Source: Lutraria lutraria (lineage: Eukaryota > Mollusca > Bivalvia > Venerida > Mactridae). Taken from it: a DNA stretch of 64,000 bases. Both the position numbers and the translations under genes were made by a program. How positions within the stretch are numbered: the first letter of the stretch is position 1; each line of letters starts with the position of its first letter. The stretch lies in NCBI GenBank assembly GCA_964023205.1, contig OZ026847.1, positions 3,408,819 through 3,472,818 on the forward strand, in the 5' to 3' direction. Below the pieces are notes generated by a model. It was not told the DNA's origin and searched no databases. It saw nothing but the letters and a program-made list of their open reading frames with translations. Below, in pieces: positions 47,595-58,289 of the stretch.

Positions 47595-48904
47595 TATGTA
47601 GTAAAATAGGACATCATGGTCACACAAATTGCGAGCTTTTATCTGATAAAGTTAACATACCTAAATGCTTGAACATATCACGTCAGACACGTGAAGGTCC
47701 TTCATTGTGATATTGTTCCCTGTCCTTACGGTTTATATTATAGGGTTATTTATACGGAGATAATAAATCTAATCAGTATGACTGGTTACTGACATTCTAA
47801 GAACCGTATAATCTGCATTTTGGAGGACAAATATTTGTGAATGTATTCATGTTTAATTCATGGTGTTTCCTTTTTTGGAACATCTAAGTTGATGATGATG
47901 AAAAATGAACTTCAAAACTACCCTGTCAAATTATTATTCACATGAAGCATGCAAGAAAAGTTCAAGAAAAAACATGACTTCAGGACAGTAACGTTTAGAA
48001 CTGTGCCCTTAGAATGTAGTCTAATATAATAATTTATAAAATAAATATTTATGATGAATAAGAAGCCTTTTTGTATTCTTGTTTTTTATGTCGAACTATT
48101 ATGTGTTGATTTAGAGGTAACATTTATCCGTTCGTAGACACTTAAACAAATTTCCTTAAGCATACGTAGAGCCGTGCCATAACTAGACTTTAGTGTATAC
48201 CGCCCATTTAGCCCCTTGAATGCAATTCATGAACACATTATTTTTTTCTTGAATTATTCTTGAATAGTTCATGAATAGTTCATGAAGTATAACTAATTAT
48301 TTCACAGAGGAAAGGGAGTTACACTGTAGTAAGGAAAAACTCCACAGAAATAACTGTATAGAACATATTTGTGATTATACTGGTATATACTTACTTATAT
48401 ATCGTTATCCGGAATGCACTGTGATATTTTATAATTCCATCGCAAGAATAAAGAATATTCAAATTCCGCTAAATGAAAAACTTTATATTTCACCAAACAA
48501 TTTCATTTCTAGCTGGCCGAACTATAACTTGATGAGATTTGGTGTTATGCTTCGCTAACATAATTATCATCTAGCTATCAGTATTGTCAATACGCAAGCT
48601 GTATATTCCACTCCTCAGCACCAGCATACTCTTAGAGATCGGTAAACGTTTTATTAAAACTCTAGCTGTCAGGAGCACCCTATGATCCTTTTACCAGTCA
48701 TTCAATTACGTGATTCCTCAAACATGAAGTATCTGTACAGAAGCTATAGCGACAGATTCTATTACCAGCTGGTTCCAATCTGAAGTAAAAAGTACACACT
48801 GTTTAATAGGAGCTATCATTTGGTTATAGATGTATCATACATTCCAATCCACTGCCTTGTAAAACTACTGGAACTTAAACAACAGAAAATTGGAAGATGA
48901 TACA
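47595..48904. other. No gene; TTCTTGAA-rich repeat at 48230-48290
   Basis: 48241-48290 has TTCTTGAA twice and TTCATGAA twice, ending catgaagtataac as in 24590. Otherwise anonymous. Confidence 0.45.
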
Positions 48905-49115
48905 TGTCAAGGTAGTAGTAAAATCAAAGTACTGAAAGTACTCATGGAAACTGTAGTTCACATATACTTTCACTGCATCATGGGGAACGGGGATTAGTTT
49001 AAGAATTGCATGGCGGATGTTGATAAACGTAATGCTTAGGTCCGCATAAAAATCCATGCTTGCCGGGTGAGTGAAGGCTATCGAAAGCTTAACTATCTTT
49101 CAGTATGCAAAAACC
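48905..49115 (-). repeat. Interspersed repeat S1, full-length copy
   Basis: On - it ends ccatgagtactttcagtact; earlier blocks aacatccgccatgcaattct and agcattacgtttatcaac agree with the other copies. Confidence 0.65.
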
Positions 49116-49389
49116 TGTGCTCAGGTCGTGTCCAATACTAGTAGTTGCCGTATCCAGTACAGGAAAGAGAGCCAGACGGACAAACAATAACATAAATAAA
49201 CACTGGGTTCACATAAACTTATATGCAACTTGGCTTTAGATCGTAAGGACAAATGGACACGGCAATCACTATATACCTGAATACCTTTGTAAATATCGCT
49301 TAACTACTGTTTAAACAATGAAGAGGGAGAATTCATTTGCATCCGGATGTTGCGTCTTTAAACAAAATCTTGGTAAAACTACACATGTC

Positions 49390-50465
49390 CTTTTTTTACA
49401 GGGTGGCCATTATTCGGAGGTGGTCGTTTACATGGGATGGTCTGTATTCGGAGATGGTCGTTTACATGGGATGGTCTGTATTCGGAGATGGTCGTTTAAA
49501 TGGGATAGTCTTTATTCGGAGGTGGTCGTTTACATGGGATAGTCTTTATTCGGAGGTGATCGTTTACATTGGATGGTCTGTATTCGGAGGTGATCGTTTA
49601 CATGGGATGGTCTTTATTCGGAGGTGGTCGTTTACATGGGATAGTCTTTATTCGGAGTTGGTCGTTTACATGGGATGGTCTATATTCGGAGCTGGTCGTT
49701 TACATTGGATGGTCTTTATTCGGAGGTGATCGTTTACATGTGATGGTCTTTATTCGGAGGTGGTCGTTTACATGGGATGGTCTTTATTCGGAGGTGATCG
49801 TTTACATGGGATGGTCTATATTCGGAGCTGGTCGTTTACATTGGATGGTCTTTATTCGGAGGTGATCGTTTACATGCGATGGTCTTTATTCGGAGGTGAT
49901 CGTTTACATGGGATGGTCTTTATTCGGAGGTGGTCGTTTACATGGGATAGTCTTTATTCGGAGCTGGTCGTTTACATGGGATGGTCTATATTCGGAGGTG
50001 ATCGTTTACATTGGATGGTCTGTATTCGGAGGTGATCGTTTACATGGGATGGTCTTTATTCGGAGGTGGTCGTTTACATGGGATGGTCTATATTCGGAGG
50101 TGGGTCGTTTACATGGGATGGTCTGTATTCAAAGGTGATCGTTTGCATTGGATGGTCTGTATTCGGAGGTGATCGTTTACATGGGATGGTCTTTATTCGG
50201 AGGTGATCGTTTACATGGGATGGTCTATATTCGGAGTTGGGTCGTTTACATGGGATGGTCTATATTCGGAGGTGGTCGTTTACATGGGATGGTCTATATT
50301 CGGAGGTGATCGTTTACATTGGATGGTCTGTATTCGGAGGTGATCGTTTACATGGGATGGTCTGTATTCGGAGGTGGTCGTTTACATGGAATGGTATATA
50401 TTCGGAGGTGGGTCGTTTACATGGGATGGTCTATATTCGGACGTGGTCGCTAACACAAGGTTGAC
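49390..50465 (+). repeat. 34 bp tandem array, about 31 copies
   Basis: The unit is ttcggaggtgatcgtttaca plus tgggatggtcttta, spaced 34 bases. It ends in cggacgtggtcgctaacaca and aggttgactgta, which is the right terminus of TA-type MITE family A (compare 36200-36233), and it begins with ggtggccattattcggaggt, also a MITE phrase. All the + open frames here (49318-50464) are products of the repeat. Confidence 0.95.
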
Positions 50466-50780
50466 TGTAATTATAATACTGATTTATTCCTCAATATAAT
50501 ATTCTCTCAGAAACAGAAACTACAACCCTTTTTATCTTGATATTATTGTATATAGAACAGATTTAATAATGCTTGTATTGCTCCTTTATCAAACGTCGAT
50601 CAAACCAAATATGGCCATCAATTTTATGATATTATAATTCATGGCTTTACAACGGTCTTATCATCCAAGTACAGAAGATTGATTCAGCTTAATTCTACTG
50701 CTGTAAGATATCATCTTTATCTTCAAAATTATCTGAATGCTCAATTCTCATCAATAATTTATTAAGCTTTTATTCCTGTA

Positions 50781-50935
50781 CAGTGGAGCCTGTGTTAGCG
50801 GCCATCTCCGAATAAAGGCCAACCAGTGAATAAACACAATTCTCAGTTAAAAATCCTCATTGGTTATCCAGAATAAATTACCTCCGAATAAATGCCACAT
50901 TTTGTCTTTCCCAAGGGTGGCCTTTGTAATTTCCG
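50781..50935 (+). mobile_element. TA-type MITE family A
   Basis: CAGTGGAGCCTGTGTTAGCG after TA, then ccatctccgaataaaggcca, acctccgaataaatgccac and cccaagggtggcctttgt. The right terminus is lost where the next SINE head starts. Confidence 0.75.
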
Positions 50936-50941
50936 TATATA

Positions 50942-51010
50942 GTTGTGTGGTTAAAGTCTCTGACTTATTACCACTATCCTCTCAATGCTGCGAGTTAGAA
51001 TCCCACCGGG
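50942..51010 (+). mobile_element. tRNA-derived SINE head
   Basis: GTTGTGTGGTTAAAGTCTCT acts as an A box and GCGAGTTAGAATCCCACC as a B box, about 45 bases apart, with a variable-arm-like stretch. The 20 bp array begins directly at its 3' edge. Confidence 0.55.
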
Positions 51011-51475
51011 ACACCCGAATCACACATGGGACACCCGAATCCTACCCGGGACACCCGAATTCTACCCGGGACACCTGAATCACACACAGGACACCCGAAT
51101 CCTACCCGGGACGCCCGAATCACACCCGGGACACCCGAACAACACGCGGGACACCCGAATCCTACCCGGGACACCCGAATCCTACCCGGGACACCCGAAC
51201 AATACGCGGGACACCCGAATCCTACCCGGGACACCCGAATCCTACCCGGGACACCCGAATCCTACCCGGGACACCCGAACAACACGCGGGACACCCGAAT
51301 CCTACCCGGGACACCCGAATCCTACCCGGGACAACCGAATCCTACCCGGGACACCCGAACAACACATGGGACACCCGAATCCTACCCGGGACACCCGAAC
51401 AACATGCGGGACACCCGAATCCTACCCGGGACACCCGAACAACACACGGGACACCCGAATCACACACGAGAGAAA
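51001..51475 (+). repeat. 20 bp GC-rich tandem array, about 24 copies
   Basis: The unit is gggacacccgaatcctaccc. Every second or third unit is the variant gacacccgaacaacacgcgg. The period is exactly 20. It is far more GC-rich than the surroundings and rich in CpG and CCCGGG. All three + frames are open, giving Pro-Gly-Thr-Pro-rich open frames to 175 codons; 20 is not a multiple of three, so these are not credible proteins. Confidence 0.95.
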
Positions 51476-51554
51476 GTTAAAGACTAAAGAAAGTAGTCGG
51501 TTGTATCTTTGAAGATAAATATTAACTAAAAAATGATGCACTTCATTTGTCCAT

Positions 51555-51680
51555 CGTGTTTCTGGAAACTTGACGATAGTTCAACTTTCCATAGTCATCA
51601 ATCGCTCGGTGCGCATGAATTTTGATGCGGAGCCAAAGTTATACGTTTTTTACATCCGCCATGCAATTGTTAAACTAAAC
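51555..51680 (+). repeat. Interspersed repeat S1, 5' half
   Basis: It shows gatagttcaactttccatag, atcgctcggtgcgcatgaat and acatccgccatgcaattgtt and then stops. Confidence 0.6.
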
Positions 51681-52447
51681 TTTTAATTAACATTTTGTTA
51701 ATTGAATCTGGAGTGATGATAAAATAAAAGAATTGTACACGCACGTGATAATCTCTTTATCTAGAAACCAAAATAGAAGTAAATCATTCGGTAAGTCGTT
51801 TAAATCAAACTAACAAAAATCTAATTTCATTTTCTCGTCCTTATAACGTTATAATGAACTCTTTTATTCTTATTTATTGGCATAACAATCCATGATTTAA
51901 TGATAGAAATCTATTGGAATGAACCAATAGGACCATCCTTAAAAAATGTTGAATTGCATCCCCAACGAAATTACAAATAGTTCATGAAATATGAATAACT
52001 GTTTGACAGGGGCTGACCTCCCCGGCCGACTCATCACAAAATTCCGTTGTACATGTATATAATTTTATTACGTTACACCAGTGCATCTAAGAGTTTATCT
52101 TATTCTCTTTTTTTCATAGTTTTGTTTTCATAGTTTATTTATTATTATTGTCAGTCTCTTTATTATATTCAAGATGATAAAAAAAATATTCTTACATCAG
52201 TATGATATGATAACGCTAAAAATCATATACTAGCATTCAAGTTTGTTTAAGACATAATACAACATATAACTACATGCATATAATAGGAAATGATAATTGT
52301 ATTGTTTTTGTAATATGTGAAATGTCGGACATGTCTTATTTTCAAATAAAATCTATAAATCAAAAATCTTACCCTGCATATTTGTTTTTGTGGCTTTAAC
52401 ACCATTTTTCGAAGACATTTTACTTATAAAATTAATAAACTACGGAC
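51681..52447. other. No gene seen
   Basis: Anonymous AT-rich sequence. Confidence 0.4.
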
Positions 52448-52570
52448 TGTTCAACTAACTAGTTTTCCAGAAAAGAATCTTCTCCATATTTAGAGGAAAA
52501 TGAACATGTCTTTCAAATTATTCATAGAAGGGTTTGACTTGCCGCGACCAGTATTCGAACCTGCATGCAT
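52448..52570 (-). mobile_element. tRNA-derived SINE, family 2, fragment
   Basis: On - a B box-like ggttcgaatactggtcgcgg region precedes a body ending ctggaaaactagttagttg, as in 31425-31633. The A box part is missing or diverged. Confidence 0.55.
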
Positions 52571-52797
52571 ATAGAAACGAATTTCTAAATAACATTTTTT
52601 CTTGGTAAAAAACTCCCGACAATTATCATGTAAAATAATCTACATTGTAAACAATTGATAAGCATTATTCTTGTCAATATTTTATTTGACACCACAAAAT
52701 GATTCTTAACCATTTTCGTATATAATGTGTAATTCAAACTTTTTTCAAATCATCAAAAAAATATACAATATACATAATTATAATATTACATCGTCTT

Positions 52798-53081
52798 CTG
52801 GGCCGGTATTTAATAAATATCTTAAGTAATTTTTTAACTTAAGTGATATTTTTCCTTAAATTATACTTTTCCTTAACTTTTTTGTACTAATATAAAGGAG
52901 GAAATCACAATAATATGATTTTATCTTTGTTCTAAAGATGCCAATTATGAAAATGATAATTCATTTTCACACTTTTGATGACTGGTTTACAAACTTTTAC
53001 CATGAACAAAAATTACACTTAAGTAAAAATTTCGACGTAAGTTAAAAAAAATCTTAAGATGTATATTGCATAGGGCCCCAG
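52798..53081. mobile_element. MITE, second copy of family at 28611-28894
   Basis: The interior is nearly the same as 28611-28894 (cacttttgatgactggttta, then caaacttttaccatgaa). The ends read CTGGGCCGGTATTTAATAAA and CATAGGGCCCCAG. Confidence 0.82.
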
Positions 53082-53164
53082 CTGAACAATTCTATAACTC
53101 ATTCACTGAAACATTTCAAGTTGAGTGCCAGTTTTCAACAAAACATTATTTTAATACTGACGGA

Positions 53165-53345
53165 AAGTCAACTTAAACCGCTTTCCAGCATTTAGTGCGA
53201 ACCCGGTTCCCCGCATGTCACTGTCAACATCACGTGAATAATGAACTATGGAGAATAATTTTAAGACCTAGATACATTGTCCATCATCTTACGTACTGTA
53301 CCCAGGGTTCGAACTAACGACCCGGCGGTCCGTACACCTAACACT
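53165..53345 (-). mobile_element. tRNA-derived SINE, probable family 2
   Basis: On - gatagtgttaggtgtacgga and CGTTAGTTCGAACCCTGGG give A-box-like and B-box regions, then a body ending ctggaaagcgg. Confidence 0.6.
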
Positions 53346-53994
53346 ATCTTTATTGAACTAAAGTGGACTACTTTAATCTAATAATCTAATATTAATAACA
53401 CCGCGATGCGGCATAAAAAAGCGAGTTTAATCTTATTGGATATTAATTGACGGCGAAAGTTTATAGCATTTTTACATACGCACACATTCCGTTTGGCGTG
53501 ATGTTTTCACCAACAATGTTTCAGACTTGATCGTAACAGATCGACTATTTATCATCCAAATCAGTTATAGTTTATCACAACAATATTTTACATACAGATA
53601 TTTTATGCCATTCCATCGGACATATCCAATTTACCAGAAAAGAACTTTATCTTCTCAATTGTAATAAAAATCCAATGAATTAACTCGAACGCATCAAAGT
53701 GAAGACCAAAATCAGCGTTTGTGTAAAAGAGATCCCGACCAACTTGTATCAATAGTGCTTAGATAGATGTACCATCAATGTATCGATAAAACGTAACATC
53801 TCGTTGATTTAGATTTTCTTGTAAATCACTGTAGAATGCAGACAATGCGGTAGTCTGACAATTAATTGGCACGTTTCGAGAAGAGCTATTGGAAATATCT
53901 CAGAGGTGTTTTATTTTAGATGGTACATCTAAGTACATGAACAACTTGGTATAGAGAGCTTTAAGAAGGCTGAAGCACACTGAATGTATGTATA
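53346..53994. other. No gene seen
   Basis: Anonymous sequence. Confidence 0.4.
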
Positions 53995-54171
53995 CAGTCA
54001 AACCTGTGTTAGCGGCCACCTCCGAATAAAGGTCATTCTGTGAATAAAGGTCTTTCTATTTAAATCGTCATTGTTCATTAGAACGAAACGACCTCCGACT
54101 TAAAGCCACCTGTCAATAAAGGCCACATTTTGTATTTCTCTAAGGTTGGTCTATGTTCCCAGGTTTAACTG
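53995..54171 (+). mobile_element. TA-type MITE family A, well preserved
   Basis: CAGTCAAACCTGTGTTAGCG and CCCAGGTTTAACTG ends, TA on both sides, internal cacctccgaataaaggtcat. This is the best copy for defining the family ends. Confidence 0.88.
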
Positions 54172-54210
54172 TACATAAATCAGACAGATTCTGTTCAGAG
54201 ATGAGAAATA

Positions 54211-54369
54211 CATCCATCCTTGGGAAAGACATAATGTAGCCTTTATCTACAGATTACCTTTATTCGGAGGTCATTTTGTTCTGAATAAATTATGGAGGTT
54301 CTTGAACTAATTGTCTATATTTACACGTTAGCCTTTATTCGGAGGTGGTCACTAATGCAGGTTTTACTG
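54211..54369 (-). mobile_element. TA-type MITE family A, inverted neighbour
   Basis: Right end ggaggtggtcactaatgcag and gttttactg before TA; it is inverted relative to 53995-54171, 39 bases away. Confidence 0.8.
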
Positions 54370-54416
54370 TAGACGACACAAGCTGATGGTTTCCGTACTG
54401 GAAATATTTGGTAGAC

Positions 54417-54610
54417 TCATTTAATAACTGCGTACACAGCATCTGGTGGTATTGCAAACATGGCCATTGCTGTTTCTATCGAATCTTTCGCGTGCATTGA
54501 AAATAAAATAAGCCATAAAAAGGTACAGTTTCTTACAACATAGATAAGATGAACAACCCAAACGAATACCCTACCTTTCCAAAGATAACACCTTCCCCAA
54601 AACCCAATAA
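54417..54610 (-). CDS. Candidate terminal exon, hydrophobic
   Basis: On - an acceptor (cggatttcag) is followed by a frame VIGFWGRCYLWKGRVFVWVV, then LIYVVRNCTFLWLILFS, a hydrophobic stretch that could span a membrane, and a polar end HAKDSIETAMAMFAIPPDAV with a TGA at 54419-54417. It reads plausibly as a C-terminus, but I recognise no family and cannot find the preceding exon. Chance is a real alternative. Confidence 0.3.
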
Positions 54611-55134
54611 CTGAAATCCGACACAATACGAGCATTATAAGTATAGAGGGAAAACAAGACCGTGTTTTGAGCTGAACACCATTGTACAAATATGTACATG
54701 TATGTATATTTGTTATAGAATTGCCAATCACTGTCCAATCCACTAATAGTACAGTAAAAGTATTCAATAGAAGACGTAGCTCACTGGGTTAGTGTATTAA
54801 GATGACAAAGATGTCTCCGAAACATAGTCGCTAGTCTTAGATTGATTGCCCGCCTCATTGAAAACACGTATTTGTATCTCCTTGAAATATCTAAATGTAT
54901 TTATGAATGCTTCAGAAACTATTAAATACCTTCGCTGAAACTGAATAACCAGTAAGACATCAAAATCCCACATAGAGTATAGGTAAAGGTAAGGTAAAGG
55001 TTTTGTTTACTATTGAAAGGACAAGCCAATTTGGCTTATCAGACACCTATCTTATGTTCGCACAGTACCTCCCGAATCCCTTCTCTATTTGCCGGGTGCC
55101 TGGCTGAGATGGGCCAACGGTAACCATTATTTAA
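54611..55134. other. No gene seen
   Basis: 54770-54830 contains gtagctcactgggttagtgt, which resembles a tRNA A box, but no B box follows. 54970-55010 is aggtaaaggt-type simple sequence. Confidence 0.4.
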
Positions 55135-55517
55135 AGTCCCATAAGCTTATAAATGTATTGGTCTTAATAGTTTCTGTTTGTTCTATAACAGAGGAATCCG
55201 GTGTGTTATCCTCCAGTGCATACTTTATAGCAAGAAAAACTGTTTCCGAAACCACTATGATCGTATTTTTTTCAATATCATTGAAATAAATACTATTTAT
55301 AGAACACCTGTGTTTTCCCGCAGTCATGCTATGCACACGTAGTAAAGTGACGTCACGCGCCCTACATATTTCAAGTTTACAAAAGCAAAAAATCACAGTG
55401 AAATGAGTGTTTTCAGACGAAAAAGGAATTGTTTCGTCGGTAATAATTATCATGGGATGATATCAGCAATTAAATGTTTTTGCATATATTTTTCTACAGC
55501 AAAAAGCTAATGGGTCT
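55135..55517. mobile_element. Element with TTAA target duplication
   Basis: AGTCCCATAAGC at the left and GCTAATGGGTCT at the right are near-perfect inverses, and TTAA lies directly outside both (55131-55134, 55518-55521). TTAA duplications are typical of piggyBac and Kolobok elements. A 108-codon open frame on - (55127-55453) fills most of it but overruns the left end and has no recognisable domain. Confidence 0.7.
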
Positions 55518-55539
55518 TTAACTAGCTGGCGGCTCACCA

Positions 55540-55605
55540 ACCGACCGCATCAGTTCCGAAGGCGGACACCCTATCCAATCGGCTACGGTTGCGGTATAAC
55601 CTATG
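55540..55605 (-). tRNA. tRNA-like remnant
   Basis: On - it reads CCGTAGCCGATTGGATAGGG (A box) and a Ser/Leu-like anticodon arm, then GGTCGGTTGGTGAGCC in the B-box position. Pairing is incomplete; a SINE head or pseudogene is most likely. Confidence 0.4.
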
Positions 55606-55879
55606 GTATCTATATTACGATTGTTTATTTATTTATCTATCTGCTGTTTAAAGTCTCATTCGACATTGGTCATTTCAGAGCCGTCCAATATAGAGGGGGA
55701 GATATGAAGAGCATTTAGATACATACTCTATTAGAATAGTTTTTTCCTGGTTCTTTTTCGTGCCCGGTGTAAATAACCGATGCACGCCTCATTCTTTTCT
55801 GTCTGTGATTTTCTAGACACAGTACTTGGCTCGGTACTTGTGATGTGACACTCAAAACGTGTCCCTGAGAAATTCGAAA

Positions 55880-55960
55880 AGCGGAGCAGAAAATCTAACC
55901 CGCGACCTTTTATTTAATAGCCCAGCGCCTTACAACTCGACTACCACTCACCCTGTTGAT
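55880..55960 (-). mobile_element. tRNA-derived SINE head
   Basis: On - GGTGAGTGGTAGTCGAGTTG gives an A box, a longer variable arm follows, and GGTCGCGGGTTAGATTTTC gives the B box. The body continues to lower coordinates without a clear end. Confidence 0.5.
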
Positions 55961-56453
55961 GGTTAATGTAACATAGATTTGAATAGAGCACCAAAACATC
56001 TGAATACAAAGGCGAGCCTCCGGGGACAATGACTTGGTGCGCCATGTGAAAATATATATGCACAATATTTATAGTAAAACTAACGACGTAATGAAACCAT
56101 AGTCATTGATTGCATATGGCAGAGTTGATATATTATATTTATGACTGAAACTTTAAATCTTGCTCTTGTAATTTTACGATTGAATTCTTGCCGGTAAATG
56201 CCAGCAATACAATTTCCTCTTAACAAACAGAAAGAAAATCGGATTTACGATCAACGCCACATGCTGTTAAAGTCTGCGACATTTCTCTTTAGTACTGGTT
56301 GATGTCTTGTGGTAAAACACGTGGGAGAAATATTTGGATCAAAACATTTTAATTTAATGTATAAAGCACTTTTCGGGACGTAATTGTACCAAGGCTGGTG
56401 AGCACCGAACTGACAGTTTTGTAAACCACGCTTTGTGTTAAGCTGGTGAAAGG
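55961..56453. other. No gene seen
   Basis: Anonymous sequence; the minus-strand open frame 56251-56685 runs into the Harbinger end and is not supported. Confidence 0.4.
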
Positions 56454-58194
56454 TTAAACCCCTGTCACACTGGGCTGCGACTGTAAGCGACACACTTGCG
56501 AACGGCATTCGCGAGATAGTTTCAAAACTGTCGCGAAAGTTCTCAATTTCTTCGCATGAGTCGCAGGCCCTCGTTTTCTTGTCTCTTGAATTTTCAACAT
56601 GTTGAAAAAATTCGCGCGACAAAATTTCTCTCAATATATTCCCAACATCATCGCGGAGGTCGCGAACCCATCTCCAACCGTTCACAATATAGTTTCCGCA
56701 AATTTAGACATGCGAGAAATTTGAGAACCTTTGATAGTTGATTGCGACCTATGAAACTAAAATACGACTGATTTCAGACAAGATAAAAATTCCGACGGTC
56801 CGGGCACCGGACAGTCCTATGACCTCGTGAAGAGCGAAATAATTGCGATATATTCGACAATATATTAAATATAAACTGCAATGCATCTACGACATTCCGC
56901 GCCTAAATTGCGACAAAATAATTTGTAGGATTGGGTTTGTTGAGTTACGCGCGAATGTCTCATTTTATTCGCAATATCGCATTTATGCCGCAATTTGTTT
57001 TCAATTTTGACCACGTGAAACATCAGTAAATATTGTTTTCGCCGACGATTCGCGCTCATTGTAAACACTGATATCCGTTCGAGGGACAGCAATTTTCAAT
57101 ATGCCATGCCGATGTAAAAATTGCAGATCTCTCCCTGTCCCAAGCCCCCATCCGAAGAAACCTAACCTGTCTCAGGTGGATCCGGAGCCAGCATGATAAT
57201 GGAGAAGAAGCATTTGTAGTTGTACATAATACACGCTGCCTGTTTTCGGCAGAGCTGCCATCGATATTGCCACATCTGTGACGGAAGTTCAAAGTGGTGC
57301 TACTCGGAGAAACCCAGTTCCGCCACCTCCCACCCCTCTTCTGTTGTTAGAAATTTGAAGGCTGTTTCGTGATAGAGATCGTATTTGGCCTGGCATACCT
57401 CTCGCACAACTATGGTGACTGTGTTATGGGCCAACCGGAACCCATAGAACAGCGACATGTACGAATCCCCAATGGCAATGTACTGAGCGTAATGGCAAGC
57501 TTCAATCCAGTGGATAGAGGCTTTCTGGAGGTTTCTCCCGAAGTCTATGGCATAATTCTTCAACCATTTGTTTGAGAACTCTGGGTCAATTCTAACAAAG
57601 TTCTTGAAAGAAAGACGTTTCATCACTTTCTCTGAGGTGTTTCATAAGCTTCTCATACATCTCATAAAAGTCATTCTCTCACCCATACACTCCTCCGTTT
57701 TCTTGACCTTCTTTTTTCTCCATTCTCTGGCTTTGGTCGTAGCTTTTTGGACAGAAGACATACTGTTGACTTCAGCATGACATTGTGGTTTCAACCAAGA
57801 GTTGATCCATCTCAAATGACGTAGTCTAACGGCTTAATAATTGCTGAAATTCAGTATGTTGCATTTTTATTTTTTATTTCTGAATTGCTTTTCCTAATTG
57901 TCGCGCGATTTTCGAATGAATATCGCGCGAATTTTGCAAACACAAACAATGTCGCAATTATGTCGAACAGATGACGAAAAGGTATCGTGCGATATTCTCG
58001 TGACATGTTTGAGAACTTCAGCAGGTATTCGCGGGAAGTGCGTGCAACATTCGCGTAACATTCGGGCGACATACTCATTAATGTCGTAAGTATCAACCCA
58101 AGCGAGTTTTGTCGCTAAAATTCGCAAAATTTGCCGCAAATTTGTGTCTCCAACAGTTCTCCAGGTGTCGCAGTTCAGTGTGACACTACCTTTA
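56454..58194 (-). mobile_element. PIF/Harbinger DNA transposon, decayed
   Basis: TTA flanks both ends (56454-56456, 58192-58194), the standard Harbinger target. The ends are AACCCCTGTCACACTG and, inverted, AGGTAGTGTCACACTG, followed at both ends by CTGCGAC. Subterminal regions are rich in tcgcgaat-type words. The interior on - holds a broken transposase. The 1,735 bp length is short for an autonomous element, and no second (Myb-like) ORF was recognised. Confidence 0.9.
57050..57780 (-). pseudogene. Harbinger (HARBI1/ALP1-like) transposase pseudogene
   Basis: Recognised on -: a basic N-terminal stretch (MSSVQKATTKAREWRKKKVK), then SFKNFVRIDPEF, then GDSYMSLFYGFRLAHNTV and VREVCQAKYDLY, then TTEEGWEVAELGFSE ending in a stop near 57300. 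In another frame follow NFRHRCGNIDGS, whose Asp corresponds to the first catalytic Asp in the family's FPNCIGAIDGKH block. PKTGSVYY and NYKCFFSIIMLA follow with another shift. A degenerate MGAWDRERSAIF stands where the family has the second Asp block. The family's DDE nuclease normally cuts at terminal inverted repeats to move the element; here at least three frame changes and a stop rule out function. The third catalytic block was not found. Confidence 0.9.
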
Positions 58195-58289
58195 CTGCGA
58201 ACGTTTGCGGTTGTGTGCTGGTTAAGTGCAGAGAAGTTGAAAGATTATTTAGAGTCATGTTAATGTGAATTTGACAACGTAAATAATTT

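Noticed and set aside
49318..50464. Series of 70-130 codon + frames with recurring Trp/Gly/Arg motifs
   Set aside because: Translations of the 34 bp array in its rotating frames.
50985..51512. 175-codon Pro/Gly/Thr-rich + frame resembling a collagen-like protein
   Set aside because: Product of the 20 bp array; there is no Gly-X-Y spacing and all three frames are open.
56251..56685. 144-codon minus frame as a second (Myb-like) Harbinger protein
   Set aside because: It crosses the transposon end at 56457 and shows no Trp-rich Myb/SANT pattern.
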